Below the pieces are notes generated by a model. That model was not told the DNA's origin. It saw nothing but the letters and a program-made list of their open reading frames with translations, and did not search any database. DNA of 64,000 nucleotides, taken from the NCBI GenBank assembly GCA_032629725.1, contig JAFEVB010000012.1, forward strand, positions 1,240,001 through 1,304,000, read 5' to 3'. Below are positions 1-10,584 of the stretch, in pieces; the stretch's first letter is position 1, and each line of letters starts with the position of its first letter. The DNA is from Gremmenia infestans (taxonomy: Eukaryota; Ascomycota; Leotiomycetes; Helotiales; Hamatocanthoscyphaceae). A program made the translations under genes and the position numbers.

Positions 1-2
1 AG

Positions 3-1607
3 AATAGAGATCTACCAGAAGGACCTGCCCCCATCAATACACTGAAGTCATGGCGATTCTACCTTATCCTCTTCTCGCTATCCTTTATCATCTTTGTCTC
101 ATCCCTAGACGGCTCTATCATTGCTACGGCCCTCCCCAGGATCACGAATGAGCTTGCAGCTGCGAATAACTACGTGTGGATTGCCAATTCGTTCCTCGTT
201 GCCCAGACCGTCATTCAGCCATTGTGTGCTCAGACTGCTAACATATTTGGGCGCCGCACTCCAATGCTTGTCTCTGTTTCCGTCTTCGCTCTCGGTAGTG
301 GGATAGCAGGTGGTTCGCATAACTCTGCCATGCTGATAGCGGGCCGCACTGTCCAGGGTTTGGGGTCTGGGGGGATTATGATGCTCGTTGAGCTCATTAT
401 TTGCGACCTGGTCCCGCTAAGAGAAAGAGGAAAATACCTTGGCATAGTTCTATCTTCTAGTGCTGTCGCCGCCGTCTTAGGGCCAGTCGTCGGTGGCGCG
501 CTTGCAGATACAAACTGGAGGTGGATATTCTACTTGAATCTCCCAATTTCGGGGCTCACCCTGCTTGTTATGACACTTTGCCTCCGTCTTCACCATGTGA
601 AAGAGTCTACATGGAGGAGAGCACTTCTACGAATTGACTGGGTTGGAAATATAATCTTTATCGTGTCTATTTGCTCTCTTCTGATCGGCCTTGTGTTCGG
701 TGGATCTATCTTCCCTTGGGCTTCCTGGCGTGTCATTTTACCAATTGTGCTTGGTACACTGGGATGGGTTGGATTCCATCTATATGAATGGAGGCCACCC
801 CCATTCTGCAAAGAGGTCTCCGTTCCTCCACATGTTTTTGCGACAAGAACATCCGCTGCGGCTTTCTATATCGACTTTATATCATCGGTTCTACTCCAAT
901 GGGTCTGCTTTTTCTGGCCCTTTTACTTCCAAGCACTCAAAGAAGCTTCTCCGCTCCGTGCAGGCATTGACTTCATCCCCTATGAAGCATTCCTCATCGT
1001 GATTGCAGCTGTATCAGGTGGTATCTTGTCGAAACTTGGACACTACCGGCCATTACATCTAGCAGGATTATGTCTTAGCGTCATTGGTCCTGGACTTAAT
1101 ATCATGCTCTCGAGAACCACTCCAAAAGCAGTATGGGTCATTTTTCAGATGATCGACGCCACTGGGCGCGCTATGTTGTTACCTACCGTCCTTCCGGCTG
1201 TTTTAGCATCCTTATCTGAGTCAGATGTTGCTTCAGCCACCGGCATGTATTCATTCCTGCGTAGCTTCGGCTTTGTTTGGGGTATTACAATTCCTGGTAT
1301 TATATTTAACTCACAATTCGATCGCTACTCGTCACTTATTAGTGACCCAAGAGTTCGTCAACAGATGACTGATGGTCGGGCCTATCAGTCTGTCAATGGT
1401 GACTATATCAATTCTCTTCAGCCCAATATAAGGCAAGAAGTGGTTTCGGTCTATCGAGAAGCCCTTAGGGTCGTTTGGATTGGCGCTGTTGCATTTGGAG
1501 CGACTGGATTCATTGCCGTTTTTGTAGAGAAGCATATCCCTCTTCGAACACACCTTGATACACAATTTGGAATTGAGGGAGACTCGCCTAGAGATCAGGA
1601 GAACTAG
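3..1607 (+). CDS. MFS efflux pump, DHA2 (14-TM) family, 5' end outside window
   Basis: This is the C-terminal 534 residues of a major facilitator drug:H+ antiporter that would expel toxins or secondary metabolites across the plasma membrane. The frame is open to the left edge, so the start and the polar N-terminus lie outside the window; the internal ATGs are not the start. Visible family signatures are an LDGSIIATALP segment in TM1 (motif D1-like), GRRTPM in the TM2-3 loop (motif A), GRTVQGLGSGG in TM4 (motif B) and GPVVGGALADTNWRWIFYLN in TM5-6 (motif C, antiporter type). Hydrophobic segments continue to about residue 505. No intron is needed. A P450 lies 0.9 kb downstream on the same strand, a common pairing in metabolite loci, though no backbone synthase is visible. 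The substrate cannot be read from sequence. Confidence 0.93.
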   Translation, partial: NRDLPEGPAPINTLKSWRFYLILFSLSFIIFVSSLDGSIIATALPRITNELAAANNYVWIANSFLVAQTVIQPLCAQTANIFGRRTPMLVSVSVFALGSGIAGGSHNSAMLIAGRTVQGLGSGGIMMLVELIICDLVPLRERGKYLGIVLSSSAVAAVLGPVVGGALADTNWRWIFYLNLPISGLTLLVMTLCLRLHHVKESTWRRALLRIDWVGNIIFIVSICSLLIGLVFGGSIFPWASWRVILPIVLGTLGWVGFHLYEWRPPPFCKEVSVPPHVFATRTSAAAFYIDFISSVLLQWVCFFWPFYFQALKEASPLRAGIDFIPYEAFLIVIAAVSGGILSKLGHYRPLHLAGLCLSVIGPGLNIMLSRTTPKAVWVIFQMIDATGRAMLLPTVLPAVLASLSESDVASATGMYSFLRSFGFVWGITIPGIIFNSQFDRYSSLISDPRVRQQMTDGRAYQSVNGDYINSLQPNIRQEVVSVYREALRVVWIGAVAFGATGFIAVFVEKHIPLRTHLDTQFGIEGDSPRDQEN

Positions 1608-2492
1608 CTTCCTCAGCTCGAAACGCAAGAGTATTGGGGGTAGCGCAACTGCAAGGAAGAAACTTATTTTCAATTAGAACATCAGGTAACTTGCTCTACA
1701 TTTTGAGTATATATCACTAGATCTTCAACTCCACATTGCGTTCAATGACTCTCCAGACCAACAAATTTTCTTTCCAATGGAAATTCTCAAAGCTTTAGCT
1801 GCTTAGTTTCTATTGTCAATTTGTCGGATGTTGTTCACCAGGGACTCGTAGTTGATGCTCAACAATACCCATTTGCAAGTTCTAAGGCATTGACAAGGGA
1901 CCTGTTCCAATGAATTGGAGTGGCAGTGGTTTCGTTGGTGCATGGTCAACTAAGTGAGTTTTGCTTTTAGCCGCTTTATTCCCGTATATATTGGGAGTGC
2001 CGGAAATATGCAACCAAATTTGTTGCCTAGTACAGACTCGGAGTTTTTCCCGGGAAAAAGGAGAACCGTGAAGTGTGACCTACGGAGGGTACCCTGTACG
2101 GCAGATCACTACCTGTTGGCTCGGTCACCATTGGTTGTCACTCAACGAGATGCAGATCAAAGTGACACACATCCTAGCGGATAATATCTTTTCACCAAGA
2201 GTGCCTAGAATATTTTCAATAAGTGCCGAGTAGAAGACAGGGGCCAGGAGGCTTATAAGAGCGTTTGTTTTTGTTTGGAAACCCTTCCCAAGCATTACAA
2301 ATTCTGACTAATGACGCTCACCGGTGTTGCACAACATTATCATGGTGCCCTGAACGGTTTTCATATGGCTTAAGGTGTCCCTCTGAACTTAAGGCTCTAT
2401 TACTTAAGGATCTGTAGATTTGCCAAATTATCTCAAGCTCTCAGTTCGTGCCTAAATTCCACCTCAACCTAAGCATTCTCGCTTTCGTGACC
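1608..2492. other. intergenic spacer between MFS pump and P450
   Basis: About 0.9 kb without a supportable gene. The only longer open frame (1954-2184) has no recognisable domain and no splice context. It probably holds the 3' UTR of the pump and the promoter of the P450; I see no clear TATA box. Confidence 0.6.
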
Positions 2493-4283
2493 ATGTTTCA
2501 ACCCTTAAGTCACATCAATCTTTTGCTTGCATCTCTCGTCATTATTTACTGTGTTTTCGTGAAGTATCGCCGTAATGGGAGAATTAAGCCGCAGGTAGCT
2601 GCTGGGGCTTTGCCCTTCATTGGACATGGGAAACTATTCCTAAAAGATTCGACGAAATTGGCTTCACTCATCTCGTACGTGAAGCTCCATGCTTATTTTG
2701 AATAATTGGCTGACTTCTATCTAAGTTCCACGGATTCAGAAAAGATTCTCCGTTTCAAATTTCCATTCCGCGAGCTTTGGCTTGTAGGAGGACAAACACT
2801 AATACACGCCGTCTTGTCGGATCCAAAGACATTTGATTTCGGGCCTATGAAGAACATGGTTCTAAGAAAACTACTTGGTTTGTCTAGCGAAGCCGTCGAA
2901 GTCGCCAACAAAGACGAATCTGGCGTTAGTAGCAAGCCGCTGTCCAACAGCGATACAGCACTCAAAAGCCGGTTCAACTATCTGGAGCGCAAGGCCACTC
3001 TTCATTTCAGCAAGCCCCTTCCGCATGCTACCTTTGTGCAACAATTTGAGGAGGGTCTATATCAATGGGTAGTTGATTGCGGAATTACGCGCGAATGGGC
3101 CGTCTTTCCCGATTTCTATGCTTTTATACAGAACATGGTTTTCCGAACGACTTCCGACGCATTTTTCGGGCCGTACTTACTTCAACAAAATCCTCACCTT
3201 GCTCAGGATATCTGGGAGTTTGATAAGAACATTCCATTCCTTGCAAGTGGCTTTCCCAGTATCTTTAATCCGCAAGCGGCGAAGGTGCGAGCAAGGTGTA
3301 CCGAAGCATTCCGGAAATGGAGAGCTTTCGCTCTGAAAAACAAAAAGTCTTCTGAATCACTACCAGAATGGAACGAGGTTTCAGGCTTGAAATGCATGAG
3401 CTTGAGAAATGAGGTATTTGAGAAATTCAAAGAATGGGACGATCATTCCTGTGCCGCTTCTGATTTTGCGGTTCTTTACGGGTCAGTATACATTTTTATC
3501 TCTATGCCAAACCAACTCTCATGTTTGAACCCAAATTGTTCAAGCGCTTCCTTTTCAAGTGTCTCCTTTGCTAACGTTTTAACCCGAAGTCTTGTTTCAA
3601 ATACAACTCCAGCTACTTTCTGGTTTCTTGTCAACACTCTTCAGTCGAAACTCCTCTTTGATGATGCCAAAAAGGAAGTAACCGAAGCGGTGAAATCATC
3701 CAAGAATCCGCCTCGCTTTGATCAGAAAAGGATTTTGAACTCGCCCTTGCTGCAGTCTATCTATGCAGAGACTCTCAGAATGTATGTTTCAGTACTGATG
3801 CTTCGAAAGACTCGTCAAGAGACAACACTTGGCGCTCAGACGATTCCGCGAAACCAGGAAATTGCAGTTTGCAATTATTCCGAACACATGAACGAGAAAC
3901 TCTGGAATCCCGAAGAGTCTACTGCTTGTCATCCCGTGAGTACATTTTGGGGTCGAAGATTTTTAACATATACGGACATAAAGAGCTCTCAAGGCGAGTA
4001 CTCTGGGGATGAGGGTAATGATATACGGAAGGCAGGGCCTATCTTTTCAAAAGAAGGGCTTGGCAGCAAATGGATTCCTTTTGGGCTTGGAGAAAGGATG
4101 TGTCCGGGTAGAAACTTCGCAAAACACCAAATGCTCCTGACCTTTGCAGTGTTATCCACTACCTTCGATATTGAGCTGCAAGTAAGTGAAGGATGGTTAC
4201 CAGAGCCAGATATGAAGCACTTCGGGTACGGGGTGATGCCACCCCAGACTCAAATCCCCTTTAGATTAAGGAAAAGGCTTTGA
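2493..4283 (+). CDS. cytochrome P450 monooxygenase, apparently intact
   Basis: A heme-thiolate monooxygenase of 543 residues in three exons: 2493-2674, 2726-3481 and 3590-4283. Both introns are in phase. The first has donor GTACGT and a CTGAC branch; the second has donor GTCAGT and a CTAAC branch. An N-terminal membrane anchor spans about residues 8-25 (LLLASLVIIYCVF). The I-helix reads NTTPATFW, the form seen in the CYP7/CYP8-like (oxysterol 7-alpha-hydroxylase-type) fungal clade instead of A-G-x-D-T. The K-helix ExxR is YAETLRM, and the heme loop FGLGERMCPG supplies the Cys ligand. Length is normal. The start follows a tgaccATG context and gives the anchor. The neighbouring DHA2 pump suggests metabolite oxidation or detoxification; the substrate is unknown. 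Confidence 0.9.
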
Positions 4284-4970
4284 ATACAAATGTCCACTAT
4301 GCCCGCTTTGTACCTATTCTCATCATATGCCCTCGAAAGCCCAAAAGCCAGCCATGAGCGAGTTTTTCAAGCAAAATGATGACCCGTAATCCTCGGATAA
4401 TGGATACATTTTTGAGAAGCTAAATGCTTCAAACGTTGTGTTAGCAAGGGAGAGAATCGTTCCGTGACCTATCATTACTTTGTGGTACCTTGCAGCTGAA
4501 GCCTTTGCAGCTATGCAGTAGATATGAGAGATAAGCTACAGCAGGATGAATGCAGTAATGCATCTAGAGAAGGGAAAAGTCTTGGCGGTCTCCCCGAACA
4601 CTCTCCTACCTACCCATCCATCTGCGATCAGTGACACCTTTGATGGCCATCCTTTCTCACATAGTCGACCGTTCGCCTATGACAATAGGGCCGATTCGCC
4701 TCATTTTTGTACGAAGCTCTATTTACTAAGGAAAAGTATCTATTTATATAGACCTTCGAAATCCGACGAATGGTAGTAAATCAACTGTACGTAACCTATC
4801 ATTAATGACAATTAATCAGCGTTCACTGTGCTGTCAAGTCCACCGAGCCTCAGGCGCCAACTTGTTCTTCAAACTGCTAATGAAACTGTCATAGTCATAT
4901 GTTTGTAACACCATATAGTCGTATACGGGGTCACACATTATTATGTGACCTAATCCTCGACACGTGATAT
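4284..4970. other. intergenic spacer
   Basis: About 0.7 kb with no supportable gene. The open frame at 4546-4776 has no family resemblance, and the sequence becomes A+T-rich toward its right end. Confidence 0.5.
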
Positions 4971-4972
4971 CA

Positions 4973-5884
4973 CTACTCCGAATCGAACGACGTAGTCGAG
5001 ATCCTATCTTCCGTCACCACTTGAATAGGATCCTGTAAGCCCTCCCTTATGCGTAACTCACGCATAATCACCGGCACCAAGATAGATTCTACATTATATT
5101 GAGATTGGTTGTCAACCCTTCTCATAAAAATCACCGTTTGGGGAACACGGAGCATCCAGATTATAATACTATATACAGCCCCGGCAGCTGCGGCTGCATT
5201 GGCATGGCATACCATAAACCCTTCAAAGAATCATGATCAGCTTCCACGGCCGAAAAAAGCATATGAAATTAAGAACTAACCATGTTGATGCGCAACAGTT
5301 ACAAACGTGTAACCGGCAAGCGCATCGAATCCGGTTTCTGCCGCGACCAACAGAGGAAGCCACCGGCTGTGTAGTTCAAACTTCATGATAATTTTGCTAG
5401 GAGCTGCAGGTCATTTGCTATAAGCAAAAGGTACTATATGTAGGGCTATAGATAACAGACCTCCAGCTAAACGGAAGCTAGATCCTATCAACAATGGCGC
5501 AGCACCTGCCATAGCGCCAACGAGTATCTCATTTGGTGCTAGGTTATAGTTAGAGACACGGCATAAGTAATGGTAGTATTATAGGTAGGACTTACTATAT
5601 CCTAGGACTCTATTACTCATAGCCAATGTTACAACATAAACATTGCCAAAGCTAGATGCACAAAACATAATAACAACTGAACTAGTCCCTCTAGTACAAA
5701 GCGAGATAACTTGTGCATAGTTGAAAATGCCTGATGAGATAACGCCGCCAAGAGCTCCAGTCTGAACTATGTAACTTGTTACTCGATTACTATTATGATA
5801 TGCGCCGGTGGCAGCGGCGGCAGCTCCGGCAGCAGCACAAAAAGCAAAATCAAGGCCGCAGGTAAAGATCCTTTCAAAGATCAC
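4973..5884 (-). pseudogene. degenerate hydrophobic membrane-protein fragments, MARVEL-like
   Basis: Two minus-strand stretches (5884-5579 and 5460-4973) encode Ala-rich hydrophobic segments. The lower one contains AAETGFDALAGY and, after a possible intron, CHANAAAAAGAVYSII. These resemble the third and fourth membrane segments of fungal MARVEL-type tetraspan proteins, where a Cys-Asn/His-Ala-Ala-Ala pattern is common. The upper one contains CAAAGAAAAATGAY and GALGGVISSGI. Stops separate the pieces and I could not build one continuous spliced gene, so I treat the region as one or two decayed genes. The family assignment is a resemblance by eye only. Confidence 0.25.
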
Positions 5885-5887
5885 AGC

Positions 5888-6882
5888 TTAGGCAGGGTAT
5901 TTAGTCAATGTGGCCACGAGTATATTACACCAAATGGACTTACGAGCCGCTTTTTCAAGTTTATCGATTCTAGCCGAGACATCTAGGAGAGTTAACAGTA
6001 AGTGTCTATAGATAGATCTGAGAAAAAGATATACTAACAACTAGACGAAATACTAGGCCTGTGCTCCTTTAAGGAAAAATAAGATGCAAATTCGACGGAA
6101 GGTCCCATTAGCATCATCATCGCGAGAATTTGTCCAAAGCCCCAGTCATTCCCGTTGACTCCGACAGTGTTTTTTTGGATCATCAGCTCCGTCATCGCGA
6201 TGATATAGGATCGGCCAGCTGTGTCGGCAAATATACGATGCGCGCTAAGGGGTTCGTCTGCATCCTTGTACCTAAGAAGCAGAGCCCAAACGGGATTAGA
6301 TGATTGTATGGCTTGGCGAGGTATAAAGAGGACGCTTGCTTTATTAAGGAGTAGCAGGCCAACTCCTACAAGAAAGAGTCCTCGAAACACCGGATTAGTT
6401 GCGGAGGTATCGATACCGAAGATGAAGTATTTGATATTTGCGTTACACTCCGGCAAAGATCCAAAATGGGGGGCAGTAGCAAACACGTAGCTAATGAAGA
6501 CGAAAAATCCAAGCAGGGCAGTATAGTGAAGAACTCTCAAGACAGAGGATTTCTTTATGTCAGGGCCCTTAATTGAAACTCCAACTAGACTAACGAGGTG
6601 GAATACGCAGAGAGCATGGAACAGGTCAAGTTTATGTTGGCCAGTAAACATAAAGCTTGTGAGAAGTACGGCCAGTCCAGTAATACCTATCGACTGCTCG
6701 ATTAAGAGGATAAGCTCGTCCGAGAGAGAGAAGAATGCGATTAAGGGTCCAGCAAGCGCAAGAATATATAACGAAATTCGGACCTTAAAACTCAAGTAAG
6801 CATCTATGAGAATAGGGACTGATAGCTAACCTACGCCTATTCCTGCGATGTCGGGATCAAGCTCAATCTCACAGGAGGGCAT
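5888..6882 (-). CDS. uncharacterised fungal multi-pass membrane protein
   Basis: A predicted 290-residue integral membrane protein in three exons: 6882-6835, 6783-6054 and 5982-5888. Exon 1 encodes a short Cys/acidic leader ending DPDIAGIG. Removing a 51-bp intron joins it to VRISLYILAL, which matches the usual N-terminus of a fungal membrane family (DIAGIGVR then a TM helix). About six hydrophobic segments follow, and near the end GNDWGFGQILAMMML is the conserved last-loop/TM signature I associate with that family. The 71-bp last intron yields a short polar, probably coiled-coil tail (ARIDKLEKAARK). Without it the protein would stop at 6034. The function is unknown and it has no clear partner nearby. 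Confidence 0.65.
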
Positions 6883-8780
6883 GTTAGTAAAGCTTATATA
6901 GATCTGCAGCAGTATGCGTCAATTATTTTCCGTGTATTAAATCAATACATCCAAATCCGAGGCAATGCTGGAAGTCTTTTTACTGATATAGCGTCAATTG
7001 ATTCCTATTTAGAGCTGGTGGGCCTGGTGTATGAGTTATAGACGACGTAATATTGGGCATCCCGTCTGCTCCGCTGGCCATGCATAAGCCTCAGATTGGT
7101 GATTGGTGAATGCCACTGGTGTCCAAAGGAACTTGACCACCTTAATTCAAGCCTATCTTTCACTACTAGAACGCTCAGCATTCCGCATATAAGATCTACC
7201 ACCAATCCGTGCTAAAACGAAATGTCGATTTGCTGAAAATAAGACTGTCGGGATATGTATGCGTGAGAAGTGATCACCCACCCCCTATGATACCAACAAG
7301 GATAGAGCTGCGCAACTTGGGAACTAAACCCAACTTGGAAACTAAACATCCATGAGAATGCCATCCTTATACTTCAAAGATGATGCTCAAAGCATTCCAA
7401 CTCACGTGATGGATTTCTCACGTGCCATCTCACCATGGCACGCTCTCGCACGCAATCGCCCCTAACGCGCTAAAAGCAAGCTAGGCGAATGAGCAGAGCA
7501 GCATATGAGAGTTCTCTTCCCCCTTTGAATTTCCTTCCCTCTACATCGTTTATATCCTCTGATCACAGTATTCCCTTTCCTCAGAAGTTCGTGGAATTTT
7601 TTCTCGTCCTTTCGTCGTTCTTTTGCGCCCTTGAAGTTGAGGGTTTTTGCGAGATGACAAGTGTTGATTTTTTGTCAGCCAATGGGAGGAGTCTGAGTGG
7701 ACTTGCGTGTACGGAAAGGCAGAGGTGCTGGGTTGGCAGGAGGGCGAGGGCAACGCAACTTGGAGTGACGCTACTCCGGCAATAGGCATGCGACGGATGC
7801 ATTGTGATCTTGTGATCGGCGGCGAAGTGCTGCGATCTTATGGTAGAATGATTTTGGATGTTGAAATGTTTAGTTGAAGGTGGGTTTTCTCGTATTGTTC
7901 GCTAAGCATTTTTTATACTTTGTTTTGTGTTTCAATATGAGCCTTTTCCTTCTACCTTGCGCTACCTACTTTATGAAGTTTCTTTGATCATTTCAGCTAT
8001 ACCGTCTGTTACAGACAGTGAAAATTTTACGGTTACGATATTTTGCATGGCTTGGCTTGGTGTGGTACAAATGGTGCACTTTCTTTTTTATCGCGTGTGA
8101 GGGTGTATTGACCAATAGATAAGGTTCCTGGCGGTCTTCCATCCCACTATCGCCTCTTGGAAGACCCCGCCCAATGCAACCCGGACGTATCCGTCGAGGA
8201 ACTTTACGAATTGCAGCGACAGAAGGAGACACGATTCGGAGACGAGATCAGAAGCCGCGGCGATGCATGGAATCGAGTGGTTTATGACGAATTCTAAGGA
8301 GTGTGAGAGTGGCAAGCGAACGAAGATGGCACGCCGTACGCCGATCGTATCGGTACCTGCGGGAGAACAAATGGGGACGGCGTGGGGCTACGGCAACTGG
8401 TACCGTCGAAAACCAGAATTGGTCCAATGCTATTTGTCCTGAGCCTGGTACGAAGCATCAGGATAACAGAAGTTGGAGAAGCATCGATTACTTGAAGAGA
8501 GCAGGAAAAGGCACTGGTAACCTTGAGCAACTGCAGTGGGACAATTTATCTCGGGGACACTTATTTCAGGGATTGCTGGAAAGGGGAAATCCACCTGAAT
8601 TGCGCAGGTTACGTTTAACAATAGCATCTTACCGCTTAAGAATTCGCACACAACATACCTTGTTTTTACTGCTTCCCTCACCTTCTGTTCTTTCCTTCCC
8701 TTCCCCACTTGCGAATATCAATCAATTCCCTTCAACATCACCGCACGACACCATACCACAACATCATACATATAGTTACA
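6883..8780. other. long intergenic spacer upstream of cysteine dioxygenase
   Basis: About 1.9 kb. Open frames exist on both strands (for example 7489-7785 and 8303 onward) but show no domain, and their codon use looks random. The right part presumably contains the promoter and 5' leader of the dioxygenase gene; pyrimidine-rich tracts occur around 8640-8720, just before its start. Confidence 0.5.
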
Positions 8781-9902
8781 ATGAGCTCCTTGAAATCAGC
8801 AGCGTCTCGTGCCCTGCGATCCAAGCTTCTAGCCCAGAACCCCCGCCTTTTCGACAAAGCCAAACGCAGCGTCGGTCTCGCAGCAACCACCCGCAGCGAA
8901 CCCAATTTCCCAACGCCCTTCCTCTCACCAGGCAAGCTCATATGAGCCATTTTCTGACTGCATGTTATGCTCATTACCTCTTAGATTTCCATTCCCCCAG
9001 CATCGCGACCCCTTTACCCCGCGTCTTGCCCACGACGCGTCCTCGAGAACAGAATGAAAATGATTTTGATGGTCTGATCGCCAACCTCACCCAGACCCTC
9101 ACTACAACCCGATCTCCCACCCCAACACTACCTGTGCTGCACCAACTGATGAAATCTTACACTTCCAATCCTGCCCACTGGTAAGTCGACCGACCATACG
9201 TCCTCCAACCCTCTAGAGACCCGTCGCACACTTCCTTTCCCTTGCATTCACTAACCTCTAGTCCCAAGGTCGAAATTCGCACACATCGACCCCTCGAAAC
9301 AATATACCCGCAACCTAGTTTACTCCGTTCCCGGCGTCTTCAACCTCCTCCTCCTAGTCTGGAACCCAGGAAAGGAAAGCCCAGCACACGATCATGCAGA
9401 TGCGCATTGTTTGATGAAGGTATCTATCTTACCGCCCTTCCCTTCTCTCCCCTAAAATCCATTTTGATTTCTAACAATGAATGGAAATAGATCATGAAAG
9501 GCAACCTAGTAGAATCACGCTTCGCTATTCCCTCTCGACCAGGTGAACAGGGACCACTGGTGCAGACATCGAGGAAGGAGTTTGGCTTGGATCAGGTTAC
9601 GTATATGGCTGATGTTGTATGTTATGTTCTTTGACGCTTGTTTATTTACACTTGCTAATGGGATTGGTAGCTTGGGCTTCATGCGATTTCGAATCCGCAT
9701 CCCACTGAGCACGCCATGTCTTTGCATTGTAAGTTTGAGATTCAAATCCTTGCAGTGGAGGGGATATAGCTGATTATTTGTAGTGTACACGCCGCCTAAT
9801 GCTGCTCTGAGAGGGTGTCATGTATATGATATGCACAATGGGGAGGTGAGGCACGTGAGGCAGGATACGTATGATTCTGTCTGTGGAAGAGTCGAGAATT
9901 GA
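8781..9902 (+). CDS. cdo1: cysteine dioxygenase
   Basis: A non-heme iron enzyme oxidising L-cysteine to cysteine sulfinate in cytosolic sulfur catabolism. The model has 266 residues and six exons: 8781-8931, 8985-9180, 9269-9419, 9491-9616, 9671-9728 and 9784-9902. The cupin core carries HDHADAHC, which supplies two iron-binding His and the Cys of the Cys-Tyr cofactor. LGLHAISNP supplies the third His, and SLHLYTPP the partner Tyr. YTRNLV and [12 protein letters not shown] are further family blocks. Intron 1 is a GC-AG intron (CAG|GCAAGC) with a CTGAC branch; it restores the frame exactly. The alternative is a start inside it at 8942. The first 60 or so residues are basic and poorly conserved. 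The other four introns are GT-AG. Confidence 0.93.
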
Positions 9903-10584
9903 TACATCGTTAAATGGATGGAGATGATAATGATCGGTTTTTTGGACGGAGTTGAGACCCGTGACGCTCAGCCGGGACTGGCGTTGCTTGCAGGCGTTTA
10001 GCATTTATATCGTACAGCGTCATGAATTGAATGGTCACCGTATGCGATGTGGTGCGTTCCTTGGTCGAGTCAATTATGGAGACAGACCTTTAATTGCACT
10101 CACCATGTTCGCGTTTATCTCTCTGTCCGAATTCTCAGGCTCACTCCACCTTGCCGGTCCTCAGCATCGCTCTTTCCCCCACGACCTTCCCTCCACACTC
10201 TGTGCGAGTGCCATATCCCCGTACAAAATCCCCGTCGCCCTCCCACTTTCTTCTCCTCGATTCTTCATTCTCGGAAATTCATATCCATATCAATAATAAG
10301 ACTCACGTCATCCTCCATCTTATAATAATGCGACTCGCCCTCTGCTCCCCCACGCTTGCCAGGCCAAGATGATACTTAATCGAACGTGAATCCCGCATAA
10401 ATAGCATAGGGCTTTTGTGGAGATGGCCGTGAAACACTGTAGGAGATAATAGGCGCGCAAGGGGTTTATTTAGGTGGCATTCTCACGGTTCGTCTCTCCC
10501 TTGACTTATGCAGTTTCTTGCTAATATAGGGAGTATGAACCTTTTCTCAATTGATAATTGAGCTAAAATTAAACTATAGTACAG
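9903..10584. other. convergent intergenic region
   Basis: About 0.7 kb between two genes whose 3' ends face each other. It holds the two 3' UTRs. The overlapping pyrimidine-rich open frames (10047-10372) have no protein-like features. Confidence 0.5.

Noticed and set aside
3937..3959. A third intron in the P450 starting GTGAGT
   Set aside because: The only nearby acceptor gives a 23-bp intron, too short; the frame is open and encodes the expected W-x-R-F-L block.
3..4283. A complete secondary-metabolite cluster around the MFS pump and P450
   Set aside because: No polyketide, peptide or terpene synthase and no pathway regulator is visible; a pair of genes is not enough.
8303..9184. 293-residue + strand frame upstream of and overlapping cysteine dioxygenase
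   Set aside because: Only its last 65 or so codons (from 8985) are conserved enzyme sequence; the rest is 5' leader and intron read through.
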